Shown here one piece after another: positions 1 to 8,240 of a DNA stretch of 34,965 nucleotides (positions within the stretch are counted from its first letter, which is position 1; each line of letters opens with the position of its first letter). This stretch comes from Coriobacteriia bacterium (lineage in GTDB: Bacteria; Actinomycetota; Coriobacteriia; Anaerosomatales; PALSA-660). Below the pieces are notes generated by a model. It saw only the letters and a list, made by a program, of their open reading frames with translations. It was not told where the DNA came from and made no database searches. Location of the stretch: positions 1-34,965 of the forward strand of contig JANYJF010000061.1 in the NCBI GenBank assembly GCA_025361885.1. Reading direction: 5' to 3'. Made by a program: the position numbers and the translations under genes.

Positions 1-317
1 GCCTCGTTGTGTTCTTCATCTTTGGCCCCGAACAGGAGAGTGACAACCCTCCTGTGCCGCTCGATGTCCAGGATGAGATCGAGCAGTTCGCGATGCGTCG
101 CGAGCTCGCTTTCATATCGTCTCTGGAACTCCGGCCACTTCTCGACATCGTGGCTGTACCACTTCCGCAGTTCGCTCGTGGGGGCGATGCGTCGAAGCCA
201 CAGGTCGATGTGCGCCGACTCCTCGCTCAGGCCCCGGGGCCACAGCCGGTCCACCAGGATCCGGTAGCCGTCGGACTGGGAAGCGGAATCATACACGCGC
301 TTGAGTTCGATGCTCAT
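1..317 (-). CDS. DUF488 (YeaO-like) family protein, truncated by the window start
   Basis: Absent from the ORF track because its stop lies outside the window. Manual minus-strand translation from ATG at 317: MSIELKRVYDSASQSDGYRILVDRLWPRGLSEESAHIDLWLRRIAPTSELRKWYSHDVEKWPEFQRRYESEL...VVTLLFGAKDEEHNEA, typical DUF488 (RVYD, R.LVDRLWPRG, LR.WY.HD, LL..AKD). Confidence 0.88.
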   Translation of the reverse strand, partial: MSIELKRVYDSASQSDGYRILVDRLWPRGLSEESAHIDLWLRRIAPTSELRKWYSHDVEKWPEFQRRYESELATHRELLDLILDIERHRRVVTLLFGAKDEEHNE

Positions 318-347
318 GTGCCTCACATCTTCCTCTTGTGCGGCGGG

Positions 348-641
348 CTAACTTTCTGCGGTACCTACCGAACCGTGCTCGCAATAGTGGTTGCTGGTCA
401 GTCCATTCTCACCCCATACCTGGCACGCAGGGCAGTTGCATAGATTCACGAAGCTGAGGTCTTTGCAGACCGCACTGCCGGTTGAGCAGTACAGTCCTCC
501 GAGTTGCGCCGGCAAAGGCAGTTCATCGGTGCTCTTGGATGCTTCGTACAGGTCGCGGGCGCACTTGCTGTCTGCCTGCACGGGGCAGGACCCGCACCAG
601 CACTTTGCCACGTTCTCTTTCGTGTACGCGACTCTCGACAT
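348..641 (-). CDS. Possible independently translated DUF2769-like Cys-rich protein (internal start)
   Basis: ATG at 641-639 preceded by AAAGGAG-TCGAA-ATG, a strong Shine-Dalgarno with ideal spacing. Product MSRVAYTKENVAKCWCGSCPVQADSKCARDLYEASK...GGLYCSTGSAVCKDLSFVNLCNCPACQVWGENGLTSNHYCEHG. Confidence 0.55.
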   Translation of the reverse strand: MSRVAYTKENVAKCWCGSCPVQADSKCARDLYEASKSTDELPLPAQLGGLYCSTGSAVCKDLSFVNLCNCPACQVWGENGLTSNHYCEHGSVGTAES

Positions 642-1253
642 TTCGACTCCTTTCGCTTGGCTGCGGTCACAGTATAGATAGAGGGTTGCTGCAGACCGAT
701 GCGGCCTCCATCGTTCGGCGGCTTCGGCGAGTTCGCTGACACTGGCGGATCGCCCAAGGCCGAGCATGTGCCCAGCTGCGGCCCGGATACCCGTGTCGTC
801 GAGGACGACGACATCGGGCCGCTGGAGTGCTAGCAGGAGGAACATTTGGGCGGTCCACCTGCCAACGCCCCGCACTCGCGTCAGGCGCCCGATCACCTGG
901 TCGTCGTCGAGGGAGTCGAGGTCATCAAGATCGATTTCTCCTGAGAGCTCTGCTCGAGCAATCCCGCGCAGATATCCGTTCTTGCGACGGGAGACTCCCA
1001 CGCTACGCATCGTATCGTCTGATGCTGCCATCACGGCCTCCGGCGTCAGTCCGATGTCCCGATCGAAGCGAGCGATGATCGCCCCCGCCGATGATTCGGA
1101 GAGCTGCTGGCCGAGGACGGTGCGCGCAAGGGTCGCGAACCGCGTGGGTCCTGACTTGACCTCGACCGATCCGACGCGGCTGATGACGCGACCGATCAAG
1201 GGGTCAGCGGCTGTTAGCGCGTCCGAGACCTTGTCGCCCGCTGAGTAGCGCAT
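348..1253 (-). CDS. DNA-3-methyladenine glycosylase (AlkA/HhH-GPD type) continuing in frame into a C-terminal Cys-rich DUF2769-like domain
   Basis: MRYSAGDKVSDALTAADPLIGRVISRVG...LARTVLGQQLS...VRGVGRWTAQMFLLLALQRPDVVVLDDTGIRAA...WRPHRSAATLYLY (HhH-GPD hallmarks), then MSRVAYTKENVAKCWCGSCPVQADSKC... No stop between the two parts. Start chosen at ATG 1253. Confidence 0.8.
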   Translation of the reverse strand: MRYSAGDKVSDALTAADPLIGRVISRVGSVEVKSGPTRFATLARTVLGQQLSESSAGAIIARFDRDIGLTPEAVMAASDDTMRSVGVSRRKNGYLRGIARAELSGEIDLDDLDSLDDDQVIGRLTRVRGVGRWTAQMFLLLALQRPDVVVLDDTGIRAAAGHMLGLGRSASVSELAEAAERWRPHRSAATLYLYCDRSQAKGVEMSRVAYTKENVAKCWCGSCPVQADSKCARDLYEASKSTDELPLPAQLGGLYCSTGSAVCKDLSFVNLCNCPACQVWGENGLTSNHYCEHGSVGTAES

Positions 1254-1435
1254 GGGTTCAGGCACGACCTGGTCTCGCAGTCCGTCCTCGGCTCGACGCG
1301 TTGGAAAGCCCCATTCATGCACGCATGCACTGGTGGATTGTACCCACTGAGAGGAGGCGGGAACGTTTGCGAGCCCGGCCCGCTCGGGCATATGCGTATG
1401 CAGACACCAACCGTGCGAACCGCAAGGTGAAAGAC

Positions 1436-1990
1436 ATGAGCGCAACAGCAGACCTGAGATCCGAGCACGTAGGCGTTGGCCGAATGCTCGGCATCATGGA
1501 CGCGATGACGAGGCGTGCCCAGTCGGGCGAGAAGCTGGAGCACGGCGATCTCGCGCAGACGATCGAGTTCCTCCGTGTCTTCGTTGACCAGTGCCATCAC
1601 GCCAAGGAAGAAAAGCTGCTCTTCCCGGCGATTCGCGCCGCGAAGATGACCTCTGTCGAGAAGACCATCGTCACCCTGCTTGCGGACCACGCGCAGGGGC
1701 GCGAGGCGGTCGCCCAGATAGCGTCGGGGGCGCAACGTCTTGCGGAAGGTGACGAGTGTGCGAGCATCGAGCTTGCCGATGCGATGTCCGGATACACGCG
1801 GCTTCTTCATACCCACATCCTCCGTGAGGAGAGGGACTGCTTCGGTGCGGCCGATCGCGAGCTGCCAACAGCTGTGCAGGATGAACTCGCCGCGGGGTAT
1901 GAGCGAATCGAGCGCGACGTGGTAGGAGAGGGAGTGCACGAGGGCTTTCACGCATTACTCGATCGGTTGTGGCTGACCTATCACGTATAG
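1436..1990 (+). CDS. Hemerythrin HHE domain protein
   Basis: MSATADLRSEHVGVGRMLGIMD...FVDQCHHAKEEKLLFPAI...LLADHAQGR...LLHTHILREERDCF; His/Glu spacing of HHE hemerythrins; start with upstream AAGGTG. Confidence 0.88.
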   Translation: MSATADLRSEHVGVGRMLGIMDAMTRRAQSGEKLEHGDLAQTIEFLRVFVDQCHHAKEEKLLFPAIRAAKMTSVEKTIVTLLADHAQGREAVAQIASGAQRLAEGDECASIELADAMSGYTRLLHTHILREERDCFGAADRELPTAVQDELAAGYERIERDVVGEGVHEGFHALLDRLWLTYHV

Positions 1991-2103
1991 ACCGATGCGC
2001 CTCGGCCCTGGTGATTCATGTCGGACCGGGAGGAGAGTTGCAAGCGCAGAAGCTGACGGGCGCCATCATCATTCTCGTGTGGTCCGCCGGCGACTGAGCG
2101 TTC

Positions 2104-3360
2104 TCACCAGCGGTAGACACGGATAGGTGTCTTCTTGCACTGGGGATCGTCGAGCACGGACAGCATGCTGTTGCCGACGACGAGCGTGTGCTTGCGGCTC
2201 CCCGCGATGGTCGTCTGCCACATCCCATCGGTGTCCGGGTAGGTCGTGGCAACCACGAACCGCGTTCGGGACTGCAGGTCCATTCCTCGCAACTGACAAA
2301 CCTGGCGCGGTGCGCTGGGGCTCCCCGTAGCAGTGAAGCTCTCGCAGAACGCGAAGCGCGGCGAGATCATGGGGTTCGCGGACTTGTAGCCGGCCAGCAT
2401 GACGTGGCCTTGTGGGTCCATAGCGTAGGCGATAGGCTGCCCGCCGCCCTCCGCGATCTCGGTCCACAAGAACCAGCCGTCGGCGTAATCCGCGAAGTGC
2501 GACAGGTCGTATCCGTTACCGAGGGAGGCGGAACGTAGCGTCTTGCCCGTTCGAGCGTCGACGGCCACAGCAGTCACGGGACTGACCTTACCTGGGACGG
2601 GGGAGCTCGTCAGCTCTGTCGTGACCAAGGTGCCCTCGGACAGCTTGAAACCGTCGATGAGGCGCGATGCGTGGTGGACGACGCGCGTGCGTCCAGTGGC
2701 CAGGTCCCTCGACCTCACGGTGTCGGGAGGCATCGATCGTGCTTTCCGTGCGAAGGGGGAGGACATGTTCGCCCAGTAGACCTCGGTGCCATCGACTCCG
2801 TAGAATGGCCGGCCGATCGTGTCGGTCCTGCCTTCGGCCACGAGGATCGGGCGTCCGATGCTGAGCGCCTTCCGATCGAGCGTCGCAGCGTAGAGCCGCC
2901 ATCCCGCGTTGCCCATGTCGTCACCCTCGCCGGGAGTGATCTCCTCCCATGCGATCGCTTCGTCCGAGAGCCGGGGCGCGCACATGTCCCACAGGTCCGC
3001 TGCGTTGACCGCCTCCTTCCGGACTAGCTCCCTGCGGCCGGTACGTAGGTCGAGCAGACCGATGTACGCATTCGGGTGCTCCACCCCGCTCATCTGTCCG
3101 TATGCCGCCAGGTTGTCGGTGTAGTCCTCCAGCGTGACCAGCGGCGGCAGTTCCCAGTCCCTGTACGCGAGCGCCGGAGCCTCGGCGTCCTCAAAGCCCA
3201 GGATCCGGGCGTCGGTGCGGGCGGGGAGCGTCCCGACGGTGGGCTCGACCACCGAGTCGCCGGACGCCTCCAAGAGGCGCCCGGCAGGAACGCACGACGC
3301 GGTCGAGAGTGCCACTGCGAGCAGTACGGGGAGCGCTATGCGTGCGGCGGAACCCATCAT
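2104..3360 (-). CDS. Putative secreted lipoprotein, possible beta-propeller-like repeats, function unknown
   Basis: MMGSAARIALPVLLAVALSTASCVPAGR lipoprotein-like signal; SD GGAGGAGAGAAC before ATG 3360. Coding frame taken from ORF 2104..4317, trimmed to the signal peptide start. Confidence 0.75.
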   Translation of the reverse strand: MMGSAARIALPVLLAVALSTASCVPAGRLLEASGDSVVEPTVGTLPARTDARILGFEDAEAPALAYRDWELPPLVTLEDYTDNLAAYGQMSGVEHPNAYIGLLDLRTGRRELVRKEAVNAADLWDMCAPRLSDEAIAWEEITPGEGDDMGNAGWRLYAATLDRKALSIGRPILVAEGRTDTIGRPFYGVDGTEVYWANMSSPFARKARSMPPDTVRSRDLATGRTRVVHHASRLIDGFKLSEGTLVTTELTSSPVPGKVSPVTAVAVDARTGKTLRSASLGNGYDLSHFADYADGWFLWTEIAEGGGQPIAYAMDPQGHVMLAGYKSANPMISPRFAFCESFTATGSPSAPRQVCQLRGMDLQSRTRFVVATTYPDTDGMWQTTIAGSRKHTLVVGNSMLSVLDDPQCKKTPIRVYRW

Positions 3361-3398
3361 GTTCTCTCCTCCGAGTGCGGATCGTCCCTTCGCGGCCA

Positions 3399-4262
3399 TT
3401 ACGGAGCGGCGACGACGGCACGCTGCGGATGGGTGCCGACGCCGTTCAGCAGAGCGTTCAGGGTGTGAGTGACATGACCGCCGGTTGAGCCGCCGCCCAT
3501 TCGGTACGTCGCCTCGTTGTACGGGTCGCACACTCGGATGTTGCCATAGCGCCAGTCGTATCCCTCGACAGGGAGGATGTGTCCAGAATGCGAGAACCGG
3601 TACTGGTTCCAGATCCCCGGAACGACGTTCACGTCCGCGACCAACGGCATCGCGTGTCCACTGATGCTGTCGCTGACCTTCGTGGTCACGGTTCCCGCGC
3701 CCAGGCCGCCGTAGTAGTAGTAGGGACGACCGGAGTAGTTTCGTAGGGCGTCGGCGACCCGGTAGAAGGCCGTGCCATTGGTCGTTGTGCCCATGAACGA
3801 CGCGAATGTCGACTGGGAGACCAGGCGTCCGAAATAGTGGGTCACGATCTGGCAGGTGGCCGGTCCGCACCAGTAGGATCTCTCCTGCAGGTGCCACGGC
3901 GTCCACAGATACCCGTACTGCCCGGACACGATCATGGGTGTGATCGCACCCTTGGTCGGCGCCTGCGCGGGGTCCCGTGTGAACGGGACGGGGGCCTCGG
4001 GGCTGACCACCCCGGGCGTCTGAGTCGGCGTATCCCCCGGAACGGCGTCGACAGCAGGCGTGGTGTCGACGGCGACCGCCACCTTGGTCGGACTCGCCTC
4101 TAGAGATGCCGTCGCATCCACCGCTGCCACCGCCGCAACGCCGTCCGAGCTTGTGGCGATCGTCTCCGCGAACGCCACACCCACCAGCGGCCCCGCGTGC
4201 GCGAGCGCCAACGATAGCGCTACCCCCACTGCGGCCATCCTGACTCTGGTTCGAGCATCCAT
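3399..4262 (-). CDS. Secreted C39-like (papain-fold) peptidase family protein
   Basis: Signal peptide MDARTRVRMAAVGVALSLALAHAGPLVGVAFAE; catalytic-like QERSYWCGPATCQIVTHYF (Cys), GHILPVEGYDW (His), VCDPYNE (Asp). Confidence 0.8.
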   Translation of the reverse strand: MDARTRVRMAAVGVALSLALAHAGPLVGVAFAETIATSSDGVAAVAAVDATASLEASPTKVAVAVDTTPAVDAVPGDTPTQTPGVVSPEAPVPFTRDPAQAPTKGAITPMIVSGQYGYLWTPWHLQERSYWCGPATCQIVTHYFGRLVSQSTFASFMGTTTNGTAFYRVADALRNYSGRPYYYYGGLGAGTVTTKVSDSISGHAMPLVADVNVVPGIWNQYRFSHSGHILPVEGYDWRYGNIRVCDPYNEATYRMGGGSTGGHVTHTLNALLNGVGTHPQRAVVAAP

Positions 4263-4427
4263 GGTTCCCCCTTTCTCCGTGGCTTCCAGACGCCCATTTG
4301 CGTGCCTGGAGAGCCAAAAGAACCGGACAGGGGGAGTGTCGCGCGAGGTGCTTACCGGTTTCTGACCACGAACGGACCGGCGCCGCGCGGTGCGAAGGGA
4401 TGTCTGACGCGGGGCGCTCGCGCGCTC

Positions 4428-4997
4428 CTACAGTACGTACGGCGCGCGGACGATGGTGTTGATGCTTGCGATGAGGTAGCCCGAGTTCAAGACATTGAAG
4501 AGCGTCACGGCCAGCACGAATCCACGGTAGTACGCGAGCCGCTTGCGCTGACGGCTCACGAAGCCCGGCGTCAACAGCACGCCCTGATCAGCTTCGGAGA
4601 GCCGCCCGGTCGCCGCGATCATCTTCGTGAGCATCACGAGCTCGACCAGCACGGTGGCGGCGGTCAGCACGAGCCACAGGGGATTCATCAGAGCGGCCGT
4701 CGAGGTGTTGCGCGTGAGAAGGTTGCCCAGCAGGCCCGTCAGCGCGATGTAGGCTACGGGAAGGACGGCGAATGCGAAAGCGATCGACTCGATGTCGAGC
4801 AGCGCGCGAACGGCCGCTGTGGTGGCGTCCACGTCCGTGACGATGGGCTGTGCGGTCCCGTCATCGGGGCCGTCCTCGGGAACCAGCGACTTGGCCGCAT
4901 CGGATGCGCGTGTGACGGCGTTGATGAACACTGCGCAGCCGGCCGCATACACGACCGACAGAAGCAGGTATCCGTAGACGTAGAACTTGGCGTCCAA
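4428..4997 (-). CDS. Small multi-pass membrane protein of unknown function
   Basis: (TTG start) MDAKFYVYGYLLLSVVYAAGCAVFINAV...IESIAFAFAVLPVAYIALTGLLGNLL...PLWLVLTAATVLVELVML...YYRGFVLAVTLFNVLNSGYLIASI; several hydrophobic segments; upstream GAGGAG. Confidence 0.65.
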   Translation of the reverse strand: MDAKFYVYGYLLLSVVYAAGCAVFINAVTRASDAAKSLVPEDGPDDGTAQPIVTDVDATTAAVRALLDIESIAFAFAVLPVAYIALTGLLGNLLTRNTSTAALMNPLWLVLTAATVLVELVMLTKMIAATGRLSEADQGVLLTPGFVSRQRKRLAYYRGFVLAVTLFNVLNSGYLIASINTIVRAPYVL

Positions 4998-5080
4998 AGA
5001 TGCAGTCTCCTCGAACTCGGCGCAGGGATCCCCATCCCCCTTGCGAGAGTGTAGCGTACGCGGGTGTGCGTGTCCCCACC

Positions 5081-6052
5081 TTACGCGCGGTCGTCGGTTT
5101 GTCGCCCCTCGCTGCCGGCCGGCACCACGAAGGTCGCCGCCATCGGGAGCACGCGACCCGAGAACGGCGTGCTTCCCTCCATGAGGTCGCCGTCGGTCTG
5201 CAGGGGCAGCGGCGGGGCCGTGAGCACCTCGATCTTCTTCGCACGATACGACTCGATGGCTTGCGACCTGTCGGGGAAGTCCACGATGCGGTCCAGCCAT
5301 GCGGCGAGCAGCGCCGGGATGAGTTCGGTGACGTGCTTCGCTTTGATGACGACGACCTCGAAGAGCCCATCGGTGGCGTCCGAATCGTGGGCGATGGTCA
5401 GATCGAACTGCATCCGTGCGAAGTTGACGAGGATGACGGAGCTGCCCTCCGTGATCACCTCGCGCCCGTCCAAGTCGAGTCGGATCTCGGCGATGGTCGG
5501 TTCCATGTTCGCCATCGCGCTGACCAGGTACGCACCCGCGCCGATGACGCTCTTGAGCTCGCGCGCGCCCTCCATGATCGACGCGTCGAAACCTGCGCCG
5601 GCCATGACGGAGAACCCGATCCGCTGCTTCGCACGTGGCCGGGCGAAGCGCCTGCGCTCGGCCCGGACCTCCTTCGAGCATGCTTCGCACGTCAACTCCC
5701 CGAGGTCGACGCGCATGGTCCGCCCCGCGAGCGTGGTGTCGGCGAGGCGCTTCGGGTCGAGCGGCAGCTTCAGGTTCAATGCGAGGAGGTTCGCCGTTCC
5801 CGCGGGATACGCGACGAGCGGGATGCCCGAGTCGCGAAGGGCGTACGCGATCGATGAGACCGTGCCGTCACCTCCGGCTGCGACCACGCGGTCGAACTCC
5901 TCGGCGTCTCGCAGTGCGTGGTCGAGCGAGGCTGCTTCGCGAAGGGCTCGCAGCGTGACCTCGGCTCCGGCGAGCGAAAGGTGGCGGATGTACTCGTAGA
6001 GGCCGGCGTCGCCTTGACCGGCCCTCAGGTTGTTGACGATCAGTATCCGCAC
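5081..6052 (-). CDS. Diacylglycerol kinase / YegS-like lipid kinase family protein
   Basis: MRILIVNNLRAGQG...VVAAGGDGTVSSIAYALRDSGIPLVAYPAGTANLLALNLKLP (GGDGT and PAGTAN motifs of the DAGK catalytic family). Confidence 0.9.
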   Translation of the reverse strand: MRILIVNNLRAGQGDAGLYEYIRHLSLAGAEVTLRALREAASLDHALRDAEEFDRVVAAGGDGTVSSIAYALRDSGIPLVAYPAGTANLLALNLKLPLDPKRLADTTLAGRTMRVDLGELTCEACSKEVRAERRRFARPRAKQRIGFSVMAGAGFDASIMEGARELKSVIGAGAYLVSAMANMEPTIAEIRLDLDGREVITEGSSVILVNFARMQFDLTIAHDSDATDGLFEVVVIKAKHVTELIPALLAAWLDRIVDFPDRSQAIESYRAKKIEVLTAPPLPLQTDGDLMEGSTPFSGRVLPMAATFVVPAGSEGRQTDDRA

Positions 6053-6177
6053 GCTCGGCTCCCAGCTCGAGGTGGCGCAGCGGATGCGCCATTCGGGCTT
6101 CTTCGCCCGATTTGATGTTACCGCAGCCGGACACCATACTTGGATGTTGGATCAGCGACTCGCGGAAGGACGTCGGC

Positions 6178-7326
6178 TTGTATATCAAGGACACAACGGA
6201 GCTCGCGGCGTTCTGCGACCGGGCCCGGGCCTCGGGGCTCGTGGCGCTCGATACCGAGTTCATGCGCGAGAAGACCTACTTCGCCAAGCTCTGCCTGATC
6301 CAGGCGTGTGCTGCCGAAGAGTCCGTGATCATCGACCCGCTGGCCATCAGGGACCTGACGCCGCTACTCGCGCTGCTGGCGGACACATCGGTCCTCAAGG
6401 TCGTGCACGCAGGCTCGCAGGACATGGAGATCTTCTATCGGCTGGCGAACGTGGCGATAGCGCCGATATTCGACACTCAGATCGCGGCCACGCTGGCGGG
6501 GTTCCCGTCGCAGGTCGGCTATGCGCGTTTGGTGAAGGAGATCTACGACGTCGACGTCGACAAGTCCGACACGTTCACGGACTGGGCTCGGCGCCCGCTG
6601 AGTCCGGCGCAGATACAGTATGCGCTGGCGGACGTCACCTACCTGCCCGGGATGTACGAGACCTTGCGGGGGAGGCTGGAGAAGGACGGTCGGCTGCAAT
6701 GGGTCGAGCGCGACTTCGAGCGGATGAGCGACCCGGCCACCTACGAGGTGGTGCCGGATCAGCAGTTCCGGCGCATAAAACGCGCCTCGGCGCTGTCGCG
6801 CAGGCAGCTGGGTGTCCTTCAGCAGGTCACCGCATGGCGCGAGCTCGAGGCGCAGCGGCGCGACCTGCCCAAGCGTTGGATCGTGTCCGACGAGACGCTG
6901 GTCGAGGTGGCGCGCCGGCAGCCGGTGGACGCCACGGCCCTTTCGGACATCCGCGGGATGAGCCCGCGCGCGCTCGGTGACGGCGGATCCGGTCTGCTCG
7001 CGGCCGTGTGCGCCGGCCTCGCCCTGACGGACGAGCAGTTGCCGAAGATCCCGAAGCGGCCCCGCAACATCATCGACATCGAGGGCATCGTCGAGCTCAT
7101 GTCGGCGCTCGTTCGAGTCAGGGCGGTGGAGAGCGGGGTGGCCGTGCCGCTGCTCGCGTCGCGAGGCGATCTGGAGCGTCTAGCCGGCGGCGAGCGTGAA
7201 GAGAACCCGTTGCTTGGCGGCTGGCGCCGCACCCTGATAGGCGAGGAGCTCGTCGCGCTGATCGACGGACGATTGGCACTGCGTGTGGCTGACGGGAAGG
7301 TCGTTGTCGAAGCGGCACAGGAGTAG
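6178..7326 (+). CDS. rnd: Ribonuclease D (3'-5' exonuclease plus HRDC)
   Basis: LVALDTEFMREKTYFAKLCLIQ (Exo I), VVHAGSQDMEIF (Exo II), ADVTYLPGMYE (Exo III), HRDC-like C-terminus. TTG 6178 follows GGAAGGA; ATG 6112 is an alternative start. Confidence 0.9.
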   Translation: MYIKDTTELAAFCDRARASGLVALDTEFMREKTYFAKLCLIQACAAEESVIIDPLAIRDLTPLLALLADTSVLKVVHAGSQDMEIFYRLANVAIAPIFDTQIAATLAGFPSQVGYARLVKEIYDVDVDKSDTFTDWARRPLSPAQIQYALADVTYLPGMYETLRGRLEKDGRLQWVERDFERMSDPATYEVVPDQQFRRIKRASALSRRQLGVLQQVTAWRELEAQRRDLPKRWIVSDETLVEVARRQPVDATALSDIRGMSPRALGDGGSGLLAAVCAGLALTDEQLPKIPKRPRNIIDIEGIVELMSALVRVRAVESGVAVPLLASRGDLERLAGGEREENPLLGGWRRTLIGEELVALIDGRLALRVADGKVVVEAAQE

Positions 7327-7398
7327 CTTGGTTGCTCTCGCGCGGCGATAGCCGGGCGGGATGCCGCTGGCGACCGCACGCACACTGGAGGTCTGCTC

Positions 7399-8070
7399 AT
7401 GAACTTCGTGCTGAACTACTGGGGGATACTGCTCCTGTCGCTGGTACTCGGCGGCACCACGCAGCTCTACATCCGTTCGACGTTCTCGCGGTATTCCAAA
7501 GTGCCCGTGGCCAACGGGTCGACCGGTGCTGAGATCGCGCGTCGCATGCTGGATACCAACGGGCTGCAGGCGGTCCAGATCCGGCCTGTCGGCGGCAAGC
7601 TGACCGACAATTACGACCCGCGCACACGCGTGCTCAACCTCTCGCAGGGCGTCTACGAAGGCCGCACCGTCGCTGCAGCGGGCGTCGCGTCGCACGAGGC
7701 CGGACACGCCGTGCAGGATGCCCTGGCGTACGGTCCGGCGGGCTTCCGCTCAACACTCGTGCCGGTGGCCAACCTGGGTTCCAGCATGGCATGGCCGCTG
7801 ATAATCGCGGGCATCTTCCTCAACTTCCCCACTCTCATCACGTTCGGGGCCGCGTTCTTCGCGATAGCGGTCCTGTTCCAGATCGTGACGTTGCCCGTGG
7901 AGTTCGACGCCTCACGACGCGCCGTGGTCGCGCTCGAAGGCGTGCTCCCTCCGGAGCAGGTCGCCGGCGCGCGGTCCGTGCTCACGGCGGCCGCGCTGAC
8001 GTATGTGGCCGCGGCGCTGATCTCCGTGCTCTACCTGCTGTACTACCTCGGTCTCGGGCGAAGGGACTGA
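7399..8070 (+). CDS. Membrane zinc metallopeptidase (YugP-like neutral zinc metallopeptidase)
   Basis: LTDNYDPRTRVLNLSQGVYEGRTVAAAGVASHEAGHAVQDA (HEAGH zinc motif) with flanking transmembrane segments. Confidence 0.88.
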   Translation: MNFVLNYWGILLLSLVLGGTTQLYIRSTFSRYSKVPVANGSTGAEIARRMLDTNGLQAVQIRPVGGKLTDNYDPRTRVLNLSQGVYEGRTVAAAGVASHEAGHAVQDALAYGPAGFRSTLVPVANLGSSMAWPLIIAGIFLNFPTLITFGAAFFAIAVLFQIVTLPVEFDASRRAVVALEGVLPPEQVAGARSVLTAAALTYVAAALISVLYLLYYLGLGRRD

Positions 8071-8170
8071 CGGGGTGCTCGTTGCTGACGGAGCCGCAGT
8101 CGCCGGCCGGGAGTGAGGGTCGGGTGCCGGTCGGGCGCGGGTAGGGTCGGGGTCGGACCACGATGAGAAC

Positions 8171-8206
8171 ATGGGCCGCCGTCCGCACTCGCGGGCGGCG
8201 GCCCAT
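8171..8206. terminator. 16-bp stem, 4-nt loop inverted repeat between metallopeptidase and recQ-like gene
   Basis: ATGGGCCGCCGTCCGC-actc-GCGGGCGGCGGCCCAT (one G.U); no clear T-tract, so termination is only a suggestion. Confidence 0.5.
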
Positions 8207-8240
8207 CACTCGGGGCCGACTTCGCCTGTCAGGAGTGCAG

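Noticed and set aside
2104-4317. ORF track 737-aa single protein spanning 2104-4317
   Set aside because: The N-terminal half is GC-rich antisense/out-of-frame translation over the C39-like gene; the real gene starts at 3360 with an SD and signal peptide.
4428-5690. ORF track 420-aa protein
   Set aside because: Its N-terminal part is Arg/Gly/His-rich shadow translation over the lipid-kinase gene; the plausible protein begins near 4997.
5000-5999. Long plus-strand ORFs opposite the lipid kinase gene
   Set aside because: Low-quality Arg/Ser-rich composition; shadow ORFs caused by high GC.
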